Shown piece after piece: positions 24,998-33,483 of a stretch of DNA of 64,000 nt; position 1 is the stretch's first letter, and every line of letters begins with the position of its first letter. The notes below the pieces were generated by a model. The model was given only the letters and a program-made list of their open reading frames with translations. It made no database searches and was not told where the DNA came from. The translations under genes and the position numbers were made by a program. Source of the stretch: Chloroflexota bacterium (GTDB lineage Bacteria > Chloroflexota > Limnocylindria > Limnocylindrales > CSP1-4); contig JAJYLZ010000001.1 in the NCBI GenBank assembly GCA_021787395.1, positions 1 to 64,000 of the forward strand. The letters are read 5' to 3'.

Positions 24998-26682
24998 CGC
25001 CCGACGCCGCCACGCCGATGGAGGTGGAGCTCAAGTTCCGGATGACCGACGCGGCGACCGGCGAGCGCCTCCTCGCGGGCGACGAGCTGGGCGGGTTCCG
25101 CGCGGCGGGCCTCGTGGAGACCTCGCACGTGGAGGACCGCTACGTGGACACGCCCGACCGTGCGCTGGCCGCCGCGGGCTACGCCGGGCGGCTGCGGACC
25201 GGCGAGAGCGGCACGGTCATCACGCTCAAGGGCCTGCGCCGGGTTGACGACGGCGGCGCCGTCCACCGGCGCGCGGAGCTCGAGGGCTCGGCGGTCGAGG
25301 GCCAGCCCGCCGCGTCCTGGCCGCAGTCCGATGCCCGCGACACGGTGGTCCGCCTCGCCGGCGACCAGCCCCTGACCGAGATCGCCCGCATCCGCCAGAC
25401 CCGTCGCAAGCGCCTCTACGAGCGCGACGACTCGATGGTGGAGATGTCCGTGGACGACGTGGCCGTGCTCGCCGACGGCGACGTCGTCGAGCGCTTCGCC
25501 GAGCTGGAGCTGGAGCTGCGCCGGGGCGACGAGGCCGCGCTCGAACCGCTGGTGGACCTGCTCAACGAGATCGAGGAGCTGGTCCCGGCACAGACGTCCA
25601 AGCTGGAGCGCGCGCTCGCCGCCGTGCACCACCCCGAGCCGGTGGCGGTGTCGGCGCCGGCTGCGCAGATCGCTCCCGCCAAGGTGGCGGCTCCGGCACG
25701 GACCCCCGAGCCGGAGCGGGCGGCGCAGCGCGAGGGCCCGCGCATCAACGTGGGCAAGACGCCCGGCGTGGTCGCCGACGACCACCTCGCCGAGGCCGGC
25801 CGGAAGGTCCTGCGCTTCCACCTCGCCCGGATGCTCGCCCGCGAGGCGGGCACCCGCGAGGGCCGTGACCCGGAGGAGCTCCACGCCATGCGCGTCGCCA
25901 CGCGGCGGCAGCGGGCGGCCTGGCGCGTGTTCGGCGATTCATTCGACCAGCGGCGGACGTCCCGCCACCGGCGCCGCCTCCGGGATGTGGCCGCCGACCT
26001 CGGCAGCGTCCGCGACCTCGACGTCCTGATCGAGGCCGCCGAGGCGTATCGCGCCCGGGTGTCGTCCAAGGAGGCGGCCGCGCTCGAGCCGCTCCTGGCC
26101 TCCTGGCGCGCCCGCCGCGAGGCCGCCCGCACGCTCCTCGTCCACGAGCTGGACTCGAGGCGGTACGCCAAGTGGGTCGAGGAGTATGCCGCCTTCGTCC
26201 AGGCCGAGGGCGCCGGGACCCGGCCGGTCGGGCCGGTGGAGCCCCACCGCGTCCGGGACGCGATGCCGTCGCGGATCTGGGCCGCCTACGAGGCCGTGCG
26301 CGCCTACGAGCCGGTCATGCGCTGGGCGGACGTGACCACCCTCCACGACCTGCGGATCGCCGCCAAGTGGCTGCGCTACACGCTCGAGTTCGTCCGCGAG
26401 ACGCTGGGCCCGGAGGCCGGGCCCGCCATCGAGAAGGTGGTGGCGCTGCAGGACCACCTGGGCTGGCTGCACGACGCGGACGTGGCGGCCGGCCTGGCGC
26501 GGACGTTCCTCGTGGAGCACGCCGGCGACCTCGACGAGCCGGAGAGCGCCGCGATCGGCCGGTACCTCGTGGACCGCGAGCGCGAGTTGGCGCGGCTGCG
26601 CAAGTCGGTGGGCACGCCCTGGCGCGGGGTGTCCAGCCTGGCGTTCCGGCGGACGCTGGGCCGCCTCGTCGCGGGCCTCTAG
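24994..26682 (+). CDS. CYTH-CHAD domain protein
   Basis: 562 aa. The N-terminal CYTH triphosphate-tunnel domain (residues about 9-195) starts with the diagnostic EVELKF and has internal tunnel basics such as RQTRRKRLYERD. A Pro/Ala linker follows, then a C-terminal CHAD domain (about 265-560) with HAMRVATRRQRAAWRVF and LHDLRIAAKWLRYTLEF. CHAD domains bind polyphosphate through conserved basic residues, and CYTH domains hydrolyse triphosphate or bind it. Coupling to ppk1 by ATGA supports a polyphosphate role, perhaps tethering it to granules. The stop codon shares CTAG with the convergent ppx gene. Confidence 0.93.
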   Translation: MTPDAATPMEVELKFRMTDAATGERLLAGDELGGFRAAGLVETSHVEDRYVDTPDRALAAAGYAGRLRTGESGTVITLKGLRRVDDGGAVHRRAELEGSAVEGQPAASWPQSDARDTVVRLAGDQPLTEIARIRQTRRKRLYERDDSMVEMSVDDVAVLADGDVVERFAELELELRRGDEAALEPLVDLLNEIEELVPAQTSKLERALAAVHHPEPVAVSAPAAQIAPAKVAAPARTPEPERAAQREGPRINVGKTPGVVADDHLAEAGRKVLRFHLARMLAREAGTREGRDPEELHAMRVATRRQRAAWRVFGDSFDQRRTSRHRRRLRDVAADLGSVRDLDVLIEAAEAYRARVSSKEAAALEPLLASWRARREAARTLLVHELDSRRYAKWVEEYAAFVQAEGAGTRPVGPVEPHRVRDAMPSRIWAAYEAVRAYEPVMRWADVTTLHDLRIAAKWLRYTLEFVRETLGPEAGPAIEKVVALQDHLGWLHDADVAAGLARTFLVEHAGDLDEPESAAIGRYLVDRERELARLRKSVGTPWRGVSSLAFRRTLGRLVAGL

Positions 26683-28682
26683 CGGACCGACTCCACCCAG
26701 CCGCTCGCGAGGGCCGCGAGGCGATCCCGCCAGGCGGGGCCGCCGTGGGTCGCCGCCAGGATCGCGCCCTCGCGGATGCCCTCCTCGGACACGCGCAGGC
26801 GATCGACCCCGTACTTCTCGAGGATCGCGTCGACGATGATCGCGCCGGCTGGCAGGATCCGGGCCCGCTCGGGCCGGATCAGGTGGCGGGATGCCGCCTC
26901 GCCGCTGCGCTCCACCGAGAGCATCGCCAGGGCGACCGCGATGCGGCGCCGGGTCAGCGCGCGGTCGATGCCCGTCGTCGGCAGGAGCCGCAGCAGGTTC
27001 GACGCCGTGCCCCCCACCGCCACGATCTCGACGGGGCTGGCGGCCGGCGCCGCCGCGACCTGGCGCGCCGTCTCGGCCCGAAGCCCCTCGATCTCGGCAA
27101 GCGTGGGCGGGTCGGAGCGGACGAACCCCTGCGTCAGGCGGGTGGCCCCCAGCGGGATGCCGACGCCGCGCACCGTCCCGTCCGGGCGGACGGTGACGAA
27201 CTCCGAGCTGCCGCCGCCGATGTCCACCAGCAGCAGTTCGCCGCCCAACTGCATGCCGCCCGTGGCGCCGATGAGCGTGAGCAGGCCCTCCTCGGCGTGG
27301 TCGAGCACGTGGAGCGGCACGCCGATCCGGGTGGCGACCGCGTGCACGACCGACGGCGCGTCCTCCGCCCTGCGCAGCGGGTCGGTGCCCACGACGGTGA
27401 TCGAGACGGCGCCGAGCTCGCGCGCCGCCGCGGCATACCGCTCCAGGTCCCCGAGCAGCGCGGCGCGGGTCTCCTCGCCGAAGTAGCCCTGGGCGTTGAC
27501 GCGCTCGCCGAGGCCCAGGAACACCGACTCGTCGAGGAGCGGGGCGACCCGATGCCCGTCGACCGTGCCCACAAGGAGGTGCACGCTGGTCGAGCCGACA
27601 TCGATCGCCGCCGCGACGAGGGCGCCCGCCGGCACCTGGACGCGGGGCCCGCCGGTCGCCGGGGCCAGCAGCGCGGCCGGGGTGTCGCCGGCGGTCAGCT
27701 CGAAGGCGCCGGCCTCGGTTGGGGGCATGACCTCCGGCATGGCGCCGCGTGCGAGCTCGTCCGCAGTCGGGGTCTCGGGCTCGGCCTCCGGCTCCGCACC
27801 CGGCTCGACCTCCGGCTCCACACCCGGCTCGGGCGGCTCCTCGGGCTCGAGCGCAACGCCGGCTTCCGGCGCCGGCACGGCCTCGCGTGGCGCCTCGGCC
27901 TGCGACGACGGCACAGGCTCGGCCGCCTCCTCCGGCTCGAACGACACCTCCGGCTCGAGCGACGCCTCGGGTTCGAGCGCCGCCTCCTCCGGCTCGAGCG
28001 ACGCCTCCGGCTCGGGCTCGGGCTCCTCCGCGGCATCGGCTTCGCCCTCGGGAGTCGCCCCCGCCTCGACCGTCGGTTCCGGCTCCGGCTCCGGCTTGAC
28101 GGCGACGGCGGACTCAGTCGAGGTCTCGAACTCGAGCCCCTCTTCGAACGCAGCCTCGGCGTCCTCGGCATCCTGCGCCTCGGGCTGCTCCGCAGCCGGG
28201 ACCTCGACGGCCTCGTCCGCCGGTCCGGCGCCCTGCCACAGCAGCGCAGCCGCCTCCTTGAGTGCTGCGCTCGCAGCCGCCACCGCCGGGGACTGGGGGG
28301 CCCCGCCCGCCGCTCGGGCGCCGCCGGCATCGTTGGCCGCCCTGGCGAGCGCCCTGGCCTCACGCCGCAGCGACTTCTGGGCCTTCGCCTCCGCCTTGGC
28401 CGCCTTCCGCTCCACGGTCTGCACCGCGCGGACCGCCCGCGCGTCCGCCTTGGCGGCGGCGTCGGCGGCCCTCCTCGCCGCCTTGTCGGCGGCCTTCGCC
28501 GCCTTGTCGGCAACCTTCGCGGCCCGGGCCACGGCCTTCGCCTCGGTGCGGGCCGCCCGCTGCACCGCCTTCACGGCCTTCGCCTCGGCCTTCGCGACCA
28601 GCCGCGCCGCCCGCTCGGCATCGATCGGCAGACCCGCCGCGCGGTCGGACGGGGCTTCCTCGCGCTCGTCAGAGTCGGTCAT
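26679..28682 (-). CDS. Ppx/GppA phosphatase with long charged N-terminal extension
   Basis: 667 aa. The C-terminal ~310 residues are a Ppx/GppA ASKHA-fold phosphatase: AAAIDVGSTSVHLLVG, VVGTDPLRRAEDA, LLLVDIGGGSSEFVTV and AVGGTASNLLRLL. It should hydrolyse polyphosphate or (p)ppGpp-type pentaphosphate. The first ~355 residues are unusual: an Ala/Lys/Arg-rich helix-prone tract (about 20-115, KAEAKA/KAADKAA repeats) followed by an acidic Glu/Pro-rich tract with repeated EPEAS and EPEP units. ATG 28682 is the start before the basic tract. It is convergent with the CYTH-CHAD gene and ends on the same CTAG. Confidence 0.88.
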   Translation of the reverse strand: MTDSDEREEAPSDRAAGLPIDAERAARLVAKAEAKAVKAVQRAARTEAKAVARAAKVADKAAKAADKAARRAADAAAKADARAVRAVQTVERKAAKAEAKAQKSLRREARALARAANDAGGARAAGGAPQSPAVAAASAALKEAAALLWQGAGPADEAVEVPAAEQPEAQDAEDAEAAFEEGLEFETSTESAVAVKPEPEPEPTVEAGATPEGEADAAEEPEPEPEASLEPEEAALEPEASLEPEVSFEPEEAAEPVPSSQAEAPREAVPAPEAGVALEPEEPPEPGVEPEVEPGAEPEAEPETPTADELARGAMPEVMPPTEAGAFELTAGDTPAALLAPATGGPRVQVPAGALVAAAIDVGSTSVHLLVGTVDGHRVAPLLDESVFLGLGERVNAQGYFGEETRAALLGDLERYAAAARELGAVSITVVGTDPLRRAEDAPSVVHAVATRIGVPLHVLDHAEEGLLTLIGATGGMQLGGELLLVDIGGGSSEFVTVRPDGTVRGVGIPLGATRLTQGFVRSDPPTLAEIEGLRAETARQVAAAPAASPVEIVAVGGTASNLLRLLPTTGIDRALTRRRIAVALAMLSVERSGEAASRHLIRPERARILPAGAIIVDAILEKYGVDRLRVSEEGIREGAILAATHGGPAWRDRLAALASGWVESVR

Positions 28683-28801
28683 CGAACGCTCCCTGCCCCT
28701 CTGCCCAGTGCTGCCGCCGGCGGATCCGTGTCCCCCAAGTCTGCCGCAGGTCCGCGGATCGGGTGCCGCCGGTTCGCACCGGGCCTGCCGTCGGCGCGGG
28801 T

Positions 28802-28841
28802 GTTGACGCCGCGTTAACCCCGCCCGAATGCCGCGTTGACG
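28802..28841 (+). promoter_or_regulatory. PHO-box-like 11-bp repeat array before the atypical regulator
   Basis: GTTGACG at 28802, GTTAACC at 28813, a degenerate unit (CCGAATG) at 28824 and GTTGACG at 28835, each on an exact 11-bp register. This matches the actinobacterial PhoP-type PHO-box layout of 7 conserved plus 4 variable bases. It lies 22 bp before ATG 28863. Confidence 0.7.
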
Positions 28842-28862
28842 GCACTGCCCGAGCCTCCCGGC

Positions 28863-29609
28863 ATGGCGATGACGTCCCGGGCCGACGCCGAGAGGCGAGT
28901 CCTCGTGCCGGTGGCCGAACCGGCGCCGTCGTCCGCTTGGCTCGTGCTGGCAGCCGACGGCCCGGCGGTCCTGGTCGGCTCGCGCGTCACCGGGAACACC
29001 GTCGCCGTGCTGGCGGACCCGGCGCAGTTCCTGGAGCAGCTGACGACGCTCCGCCCGAGGGTCGTGGTCTGCAGCCGGCCGCCGGCCGGCCCAGCCGAGG
29101 TCCAGGCGGTTGCCGAGGCCCGGCGACGTCGTCCCGCGATGCGAGCGGTGCTGGTGGCGCCGCCTGACGACGTGGACGTCCGACTGGACGCCCTGGCCCG
29201 CGGGTTCGACGACGCGCTCGCCGCCACCGTCCCGCTCGACGAGCTGGTCGGCCGCCTGTCCTGGCTCGACGCGAAGTCGCGCGCCCGCTCCTCGGCAGGG
29301 GGCGTCCTGCGCTTCGGCGACGGGTTCGAGCTCGACACGTGGGCCCACGAGCTGCGGCGGCAGGGGGAAGCCGTCCACCTGCGGCCCAAGGAGTTCGGCC
29401 TGCTGGCGCTCCTTGCGGCCCATCCCGGGCGCGCCTACACGCGGGCGGAACTGCTCAGCCGGGTCTGGGCCAGCCCTCACGGCAGCGGCCGAACGGTGGA
29501 CGTCCACGTGCGCTGGCTGCGCGCCAAGATCGAGCCCGACCCCAATCGGCCCGTGACCCTGGTCACGGTGCGCGGCGTCGGGTACCGGCTCGACCCCAGT
29601 CCGAGGTGA
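28863..29609 (+). CDS. OmpR-like winged-helix regulator with degenerate receiver
   Basis: 248 aa. The C-terminal Trans_reg_C winged helix is complete (LRFGDGFELDT, LRPKEFGLLALLAAHPGR, SGRTVDVHVRWLRAKIE, VRGVGYRLDP). The N-terminal half has receiver-like length and rhythm, but the strand that should end in the phosphorylated Asp reads RPRVVVCSRPP and no acidic pocket is visible, so phosphorylation control is unlikely. ATG 28863 or 28869 are possible starts; TTG 28836 lies inside the PHO-box array and is rejected. Position immediately before pstS and behind a PHO box suggests a second-layer phosphate regulator. Confidence 0.83.
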   Translation: MAMTSRADAERRVLVPVAEPAPSSAWLVLAADGPAVLVGSRVTGNTVAVLADPAQFLEQLTTLRPRVVVCSRPPAGPAEVQAVAEARRRRPAMRAVLVAPPDDVDVRLDALARGFDDALAATVPLDELVGRLSWLDAKSRARSSAGGVLRFGDGFELDTWAHELRRQGEAVHLRPKEFGLLALLAAHPGRAYTRAELLSRVWASPHGSGRTVDVHVRWLRAKIEPDPNRPVTLVTVRGVGYRLDPSPR

Positions 29610-29617
29610 ACCCAGGC

Positions 29618-29657
29618 GTTAACCGCGACTTAACGATCGGCTCATCGGCCGTTCACC
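29618..29657 (+). promoter_or_regulatory. PHO-box-like 11-bp repeat array before pstS
   Basis: GTTAACC (29618), CTTAACG (29629), GCTCATC (29640) and GTTCACC (29651) in exact 11-bp register. The third unit is weaker. A possible -10 (TATCCA) is at 29689-29694. The array begins 8 bp after the upstream regulator stop. Confidence 0.75.
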
Positions 29658-29738
29658 GCCCGGCCCGACCTTGACGGCCGGAGAACGGTATCCAGAACCC
29701 CAGGGCCCGGCCCGTCGGGCCTCGCAGGAGGGACCACG

Positions 29739-30683
29739 TTGATCACAACCCCTGCCAAGCGCATCGGCGCGCTGGCCTTCGCTGCCGCCATGGTGGTGGC
29801 GGCCTGCGGGAGCAGCAGCTCCAGCCCCTCGGCCGCGGCCACGGCGGCCGCACCCGCCGCCTCGACCAGCGGCTCGTCGAGCATCGCCGGCCCCAGCAGC
29901 TGCGTTGACGGCACGATCACCGCATCCGGCTCGACGGCCCTCCAGCCCCTCGTGGATGCAGCCGGCAAGGCCTACACCGCGGCCTGCCCCAAGTCCACGA
30001 TCAGCGTCCAGGGCGGCGGCTCCGGGACCGGCCTCACGCAGGTCTCGCAGGGCGCCGTCCAGATCGGCGACTCCGACGTCACCGCCGAGTCCAAGCTCGC
30101 CTCGCCCGACGCGGCGGCCCTCGTGGACCACGTCATCGCCAAGCAGGGCTGGGTCGTCGTGGTCAACAACGGCGTGACCGGCGTGACCAACCTGAGCAGC
30201 CAGCAGCTCCAGGACATCTGGGCCTGCCCCAACGGCCAGGCGACCCCGAAGATCACCAACTGGAAGGACGTCGGCGGGCCCGACATGCCGATCGTCCTGA
30301 TCCTCCGCCCGGCCTCGTCCGGCACCCGGGCGACGTTCAAGAGCGTCGTCCTCAACGGCCAGCCCGAGTGCGCCGGCCAGGCGCTCACCGAGGACTCCAA
30401 CGGCGCCGTGACCACGGCCGTCGGCCAGACCCCGGGCGCGATCAGCGTGATCGGCTTCGCCTACTACCAGTCCAACAAGGACAAGGTCACCGCGATCAGC
30501 CTCGACGGCGTCGCGGGCTCCGTCGCCAACATGACCGACGGCTCCTACAAGCTTTCGGCCAGCGGCCACATGTACACCAAGGGCCAGCCGAGCGGCCTCA
30601 CCGCGTCCTTTATGGACTACATGATGAGCGACCCGATCCAGCACACCCTGATCCCCAGCCTGTTCTACGCCCCGGTCAAGTGA
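29739..30683 (+). CDS. pstS: Phosphate ABC transporter substrate-binding lipoprotein
   Basis: 314-aa secreted lipoprotein that captures phosphate for PstCAB. The signal peptide ends in the lipobox VVAAC (Cys about 22), followed by a Ser/Ala linker. Phosphate-binding motifs are visible: ITASGSTALQPL, QGGGSGTGLTQV, IGDSDV and RPASSGTRATF. TTG 29739 is supported by AGGAGGG upstream. A strong hairpin follows the gene. It is the first gene of the pst operon and lies behind a PHO-box array. Confidence 0.96.
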   Translation: MITTPAKRIGALAFAAAMVVAACGSSSSSPSAAATAAAPAASTSGSSSIAGPSSCVDGTITASGSTALQPLVDAAGKAYTAACPKSTISVQGGGSGTGLTQVSQGAVQIGDSDVTAESKLASPDAAALVDHVIAKQGWVVVVNNGVTGVTNLSSQQLQDIWACPNGQATPKITNWKDVGGPDMPIVLILRPASSGTRATFKSVVLNGQPECAGQALTEDSNGAVTTAVGQTPGAISVIGFAYYQSNKDKVTAISLDGVAGSVANMTDGSYKLSASGHMYTKGQPSGLTASFMDYMMSDPIQHTLIPSLFYAPVK

Positions 30684-30700
30684 CCCCCGGGTGACCGATC

Positions 30701-30738
30701 GGCGGGTGGCGCCGCCCTCCTCCGCGGCGCCACCCGCC
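30701..30738 (+). terminator. Strong hairpin between pstS and pstC
   Basis: Perfect 15-bp stem GGCGGGTGGCGCCGC / GCGGCGCCACCCGCC with an 8-nt pyrimidine loop, 17 nt after the pstS stop. No U-tract follows, so it is more likely a 3'-end stabiliser or partial terminator that raises PstS relative to PstCAB than a full terminator. Confidence 0.75.
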
Positions 30739-30785
30739 CGCCATTCCACGCAGCGTGACCCCGCCGGGTCGGAGGCGAGCGAGCC

Positions 30786-31706
30786 TTGACCACTGTTGAA
30801 TCCAGCCTCAGCCGTGCGCAGCCGGGCCTTCGGGCCCGGCTTGACGTTCCCCGCCGCATCACGCTCGCCGCCGCCCTGGTCGTCATCGGGGCGGTGGCGC
30901 TGCTGCTCGGGTTCATCGTGTGGCGGGGCCTCCAGCTGTTCGTCGCCTCTGGCGTGCCGGTCGCCCAGATCTTCACGACCGCCTGGCAGCCGGACCCGCT
31001 CAGCGCCGGCACCAACTACGGCCTGCTCCCGTTCATCGGCGGCACGCTCGCGGTGATGGCGGTCGCCGCCGTGATCGCCACCCCGCTGTCCGTGGGCCTG
31101 GCGCTGTTCCTCGCCGAGGTGGCCCCCGGCTGGGCGCGCCGGATCGTCCAGCCCGCGATGGAGGTGTTCGTGGGCATCCCCAGCGTGGTCTACGGCTGGC
31201 TGGGCCTGGTGGTGCTGGTGCCCTACCTCCGGACGCAGTTCGGATGGATGGGCTTCGCGACGGGGTTCTCGTGGTTCGCGGGGTCGCTCGTCCTGTCGCT
31301 GATGATCCTGCCGACCATCACCAGCATCAGCTACGACGCCTTCGTCGTCGTGCCCGCGGACATGCGGTCGGCCTCCCTCGCGCTGGGGACCACTCGCTGG
31401 CAGGCCATCCGCCACGTGGTGCTGCCGACCGCCGCCACCGGGGTCGCCACCGCCATCGTGTTCGGCCTGATGCGGGCCGCCGGGGAGGCGCTGGCCGTGC
31501 AGATGGTCATCGGCAACGCGCCGGTCATCCCCACCAGCCTGGCCAGGCCGGTGACCACGCTGACCTCCCAGATCACGCTCGACATGAGCGACGCGACCGG
31601 CACCTGGAACGAGGCGCTGTGGACGATGGGCCTGGTGCTGCTGATCATCTCGCTGACCTTCGTCCTGATCATCCGCCGGCTGGGCCGCCGGAGCACGCCG
31701 GCATGA
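30786..31706 (+). CDS. pstC: Phosphate ABC transporter permease
   Basis: 306-aa inner-membrane permease with six predicted helices. The N-terminal helix ITLAAALVVIGAVALLLGFIV is followed by a periplasmic loop with PLSAGTNYGLLPFIGGTL and a cytoplasmic EAA-type loop (LALGTTRWQAIRHVVLPTA) that docks on PstB. Size is that of a short PstC. TTG 30786 gives MTTVESSLSR; the ATG options are internal. The stop overlaps pstA (ATGA). Confidence 0.94.
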   Translation: MTTVESSLSRAQPGLRARLDVPRRITLAAALVVIGAVALLLGFIVWRGLQLFVASGVPVAQIFTTAWQPDPLSAGTNYGLLPFIGGTLAVMAVAAVIATPLSVGLALFLAEVAPGWARRIVQPAMEVFVGIPSVVYGWLGLVVLVPYLRTQFGWMGFATGFSWFAGSLVLSLMILPTITSISYDAFVVVPADMRSASLALGTTRWQAIRHVVLPTAATGVATAIVFGLMRAAGEALAVQMVIGNAPVIPTSLARPVTTLTSQITLDMSDATGTWNEALWTMGLVLLIISLTFVLIIRRLGRRSTPA

Positions 31707-32590
31707 AGCGATCCCTGACCGCGGACCGGATCGCCACCGCCGTGCTGTGGGCCGTGGCCGTGTTCGTGATCACGGTCCTGGTCGCGATCATCGGCTACTT
31801 CCTGGTCGAGTCCATCCCCACGTTCTCGGTCTCGTTCCTGTTCTCCGACCCCAGCGACACCGCGATCGGGGGGATCGGGCCGGTGCTGTGGAACTCGGTC
31901 TACCTGCTCGTGCTGACGATGCTGTTCACGGTCCCGCTGGGGGTCCTCGGCGGGATCTACATGGCCGAGTACGCGGGCGAGGGCCGGCTGACCGAAGCGA
32001 TCCGGTTCTCGCAGGAGCTGATCAGCTCCGTCCCGTCCATCGTGGTCGGGCTGTTCGGGTTCGCCCTGTTCGTGGCCACCACCGGCTGGGGCTTCACCGC
32101 CCTGGGCGGCGCGCTGACGCTGCTGGTGTTCAACCTGCCGCTGCTGATGCGCCTGTCGGAGCAGGCCATCCGGGCGGTCCCGGCCGACGAGCGTGCCGCC
32201 AGCCTGGCCCTCGGCTCCACCAAGTGGCAGACCATCCGCCACGCCGTCCTGCCGGTGGCGATCCCCGGCATCGTGACCGGCATCGTGCTCACCGCGGGCC
32301 GGGTGTTCGGCGAGGCCGCCGCGCTGCTGTTCACGGCCGGTCTGTCCACGCCGGTCCACTACGACTTCTCGAACCTGAACCTGCTCGACCCGCGGTCGCC
32401 GTGGAGCCCGTTCCGGAACGCCACGACGCTGTCGGTCTACATCTGGAAGTCGAACTCCGAGGGCCTCGGCGACTTCGTCCACCAGGTCGCCAACATGAGC
32501 TCGATGGTGCTCATCGTGATGGTCCTGATCTTCAACCTCGGCTCGCGCTGGCTGGGCGGTGCCCTGCAGCGGCGCATCAGCGGCCTCTAG
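31703..32590 (+). CDS. pstA: Phosphate ABC transporter permease
   Basis: 295-aa inner-membrane partner of PstC. It has an N-terminal helix (VLWAVAVFVITVLVAIIGYFL), the conserved EAIRFSQELISSVPSIVVGLFGFALF block and the EAA loop (LALGSTKWQTIRHAVLPVA). These match PstA closely. ATG 31703 is coupled to pstC through a 4-bp overlap, and pstB follows after 3 bp. Nothing unusual is seen. Confidence 0.95.
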   Translation: MKRSLTADRIATAVLWAVAVFVITVLVAIIGYFLVESIPTFSVSFLFSDPSDTAIGGIGPVLWNSVYLLVLTMLFTVPLGVLGGIYMAEYAGEGRLTEAIRFSQELISSVPSIVVGLFGFALFVATTGWGFTALGGALTLLVFNLPLLMRLSEQAIRAVPADERAASLALGSTKWQTIRHAVLPVAIPGIVTGIVLTAGRVFGEAAALLFTAGLSTPVHYDFSNLNLLDPRSPWSPFRNATTLSVYIWKSNSEGLGDFVHQVANMSSMVLIVMVLIFNLGSRWLGGALQRRISGL

Positions 32591-32593
32591 CCG

Positions 32594-33466
32594 ATGCAGA
32601 CCCTGGAGGGACCCGAACCCGTGACCCCCGCCAAGCTCGCGCCGCTCGCGCGTCCCCCGCTCGAGGCGATGTCGGGCGCGATCGGCCCCGACGCCGCCGT
32701 CAAGCTCCACGCGGAGGACGTCAGCGTCCTGTACGGGGAGCGGGTCGCCGTGCGCGACGTGACGCTCGACGTGCCGGAGCACTCGGTGATGGCGTTCATC
32801 GGGCCGTCCGGCTGCGGCAAGAGCACCGTGCTGCGCTGCTTCGACCGGATGAACGACCTGATCCCCGGCGCGACCGTCAGGGGCAGGGTCGAGCTCGACG
32901 GCGAGGACATGTACGCCCCGTCGGTGCTGCCGGTCGAGATCCGGCGCAAGGTGGGCCTGGTGTTCCAGCGCCCGAACCCGTTCCCGATGTCGATCTACGA
33001 GAACGTGGCCTACGGGCCGCGGCGCCACGGCCAGAAGGACAGGGCGAGGCTGGATGAGGTCGTGGAGCGCTCGCTCCGCCAGGCGGCGCTGTGGGACGAG
33101 GTCAAGGACGACCTGCGCAAGAAGAGCGGCCTCGCGCTGTCCGGCGGGCAGCAGCAGCGGCTGTGCATCGCCCGCACGCTCGCGATCGACCCCGAGGTCA
33201 TCCTGATGGACGAGCCGTGCTCGGCGCTCGACCCCATCGCCACGCTCAAGATCGAGGAGCTGATCTCCCAGCTCAAGGCCGAGTACACGATCCTGATCGT
33301 CACCCACAACATGCAGCAGGCTGCCCGCGTCAGCGACCGCACGGCGTTCTTCACGCTGGGCGAGGACCGCGCGGGGTACCTTGTAGAGCTGGACGACACG
33401 CTCAAGATCTTCACCAACCCCGCCAACCAGCTCACCGAGGACTACGTGTCCGGCCGGTTCGGCTGA
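32594..33466 (+). CDS. pstB: Phosphate ABC transporter ATP-binding protein
   Basis: 290-aa ATPase of the Pst importer. Walker [10 protein letters not shown], the Q-loop block [19 protein letters not shown] (diagnostic for PstB), signature LSGGQQQR, Walker [13 protein letters not shown] and H-loop VTHNMQQ are all present. About 35 residues precede the normal PstB start; an internal ATG (MSGAIGPD) could be the real start. It is followed by phoU after 17 bp. Confidence 0.96.
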   Translation: MQTLEGPEPVTPAKLAPLARPPLEAMSGAIGPDAAVKLHAEDVSVLYGERVAVRDVTLDVPEHSVMAFIGPSGCGKSTVLRCFDRMNDLIPGATVRGRVELDGEDMYAPSVLPVEIRRKVGLVFQRPNPFPMSIYENVAYGPRRHGQKDRARLDEVVERSLRQAALWDEVKDDLRKKSGLALSGGQQQRLCIARTLAIDPEVILMDEPCSALDPIATLKIEELISQLKAEYTILIVTHNMQQAARVSDRTAFFTLGEDRAGYLVELDDTLKIFTNPANQLTEDYVSGRFG

Positions 33467-33483
33467 GACGAGGAGACCCGCTC

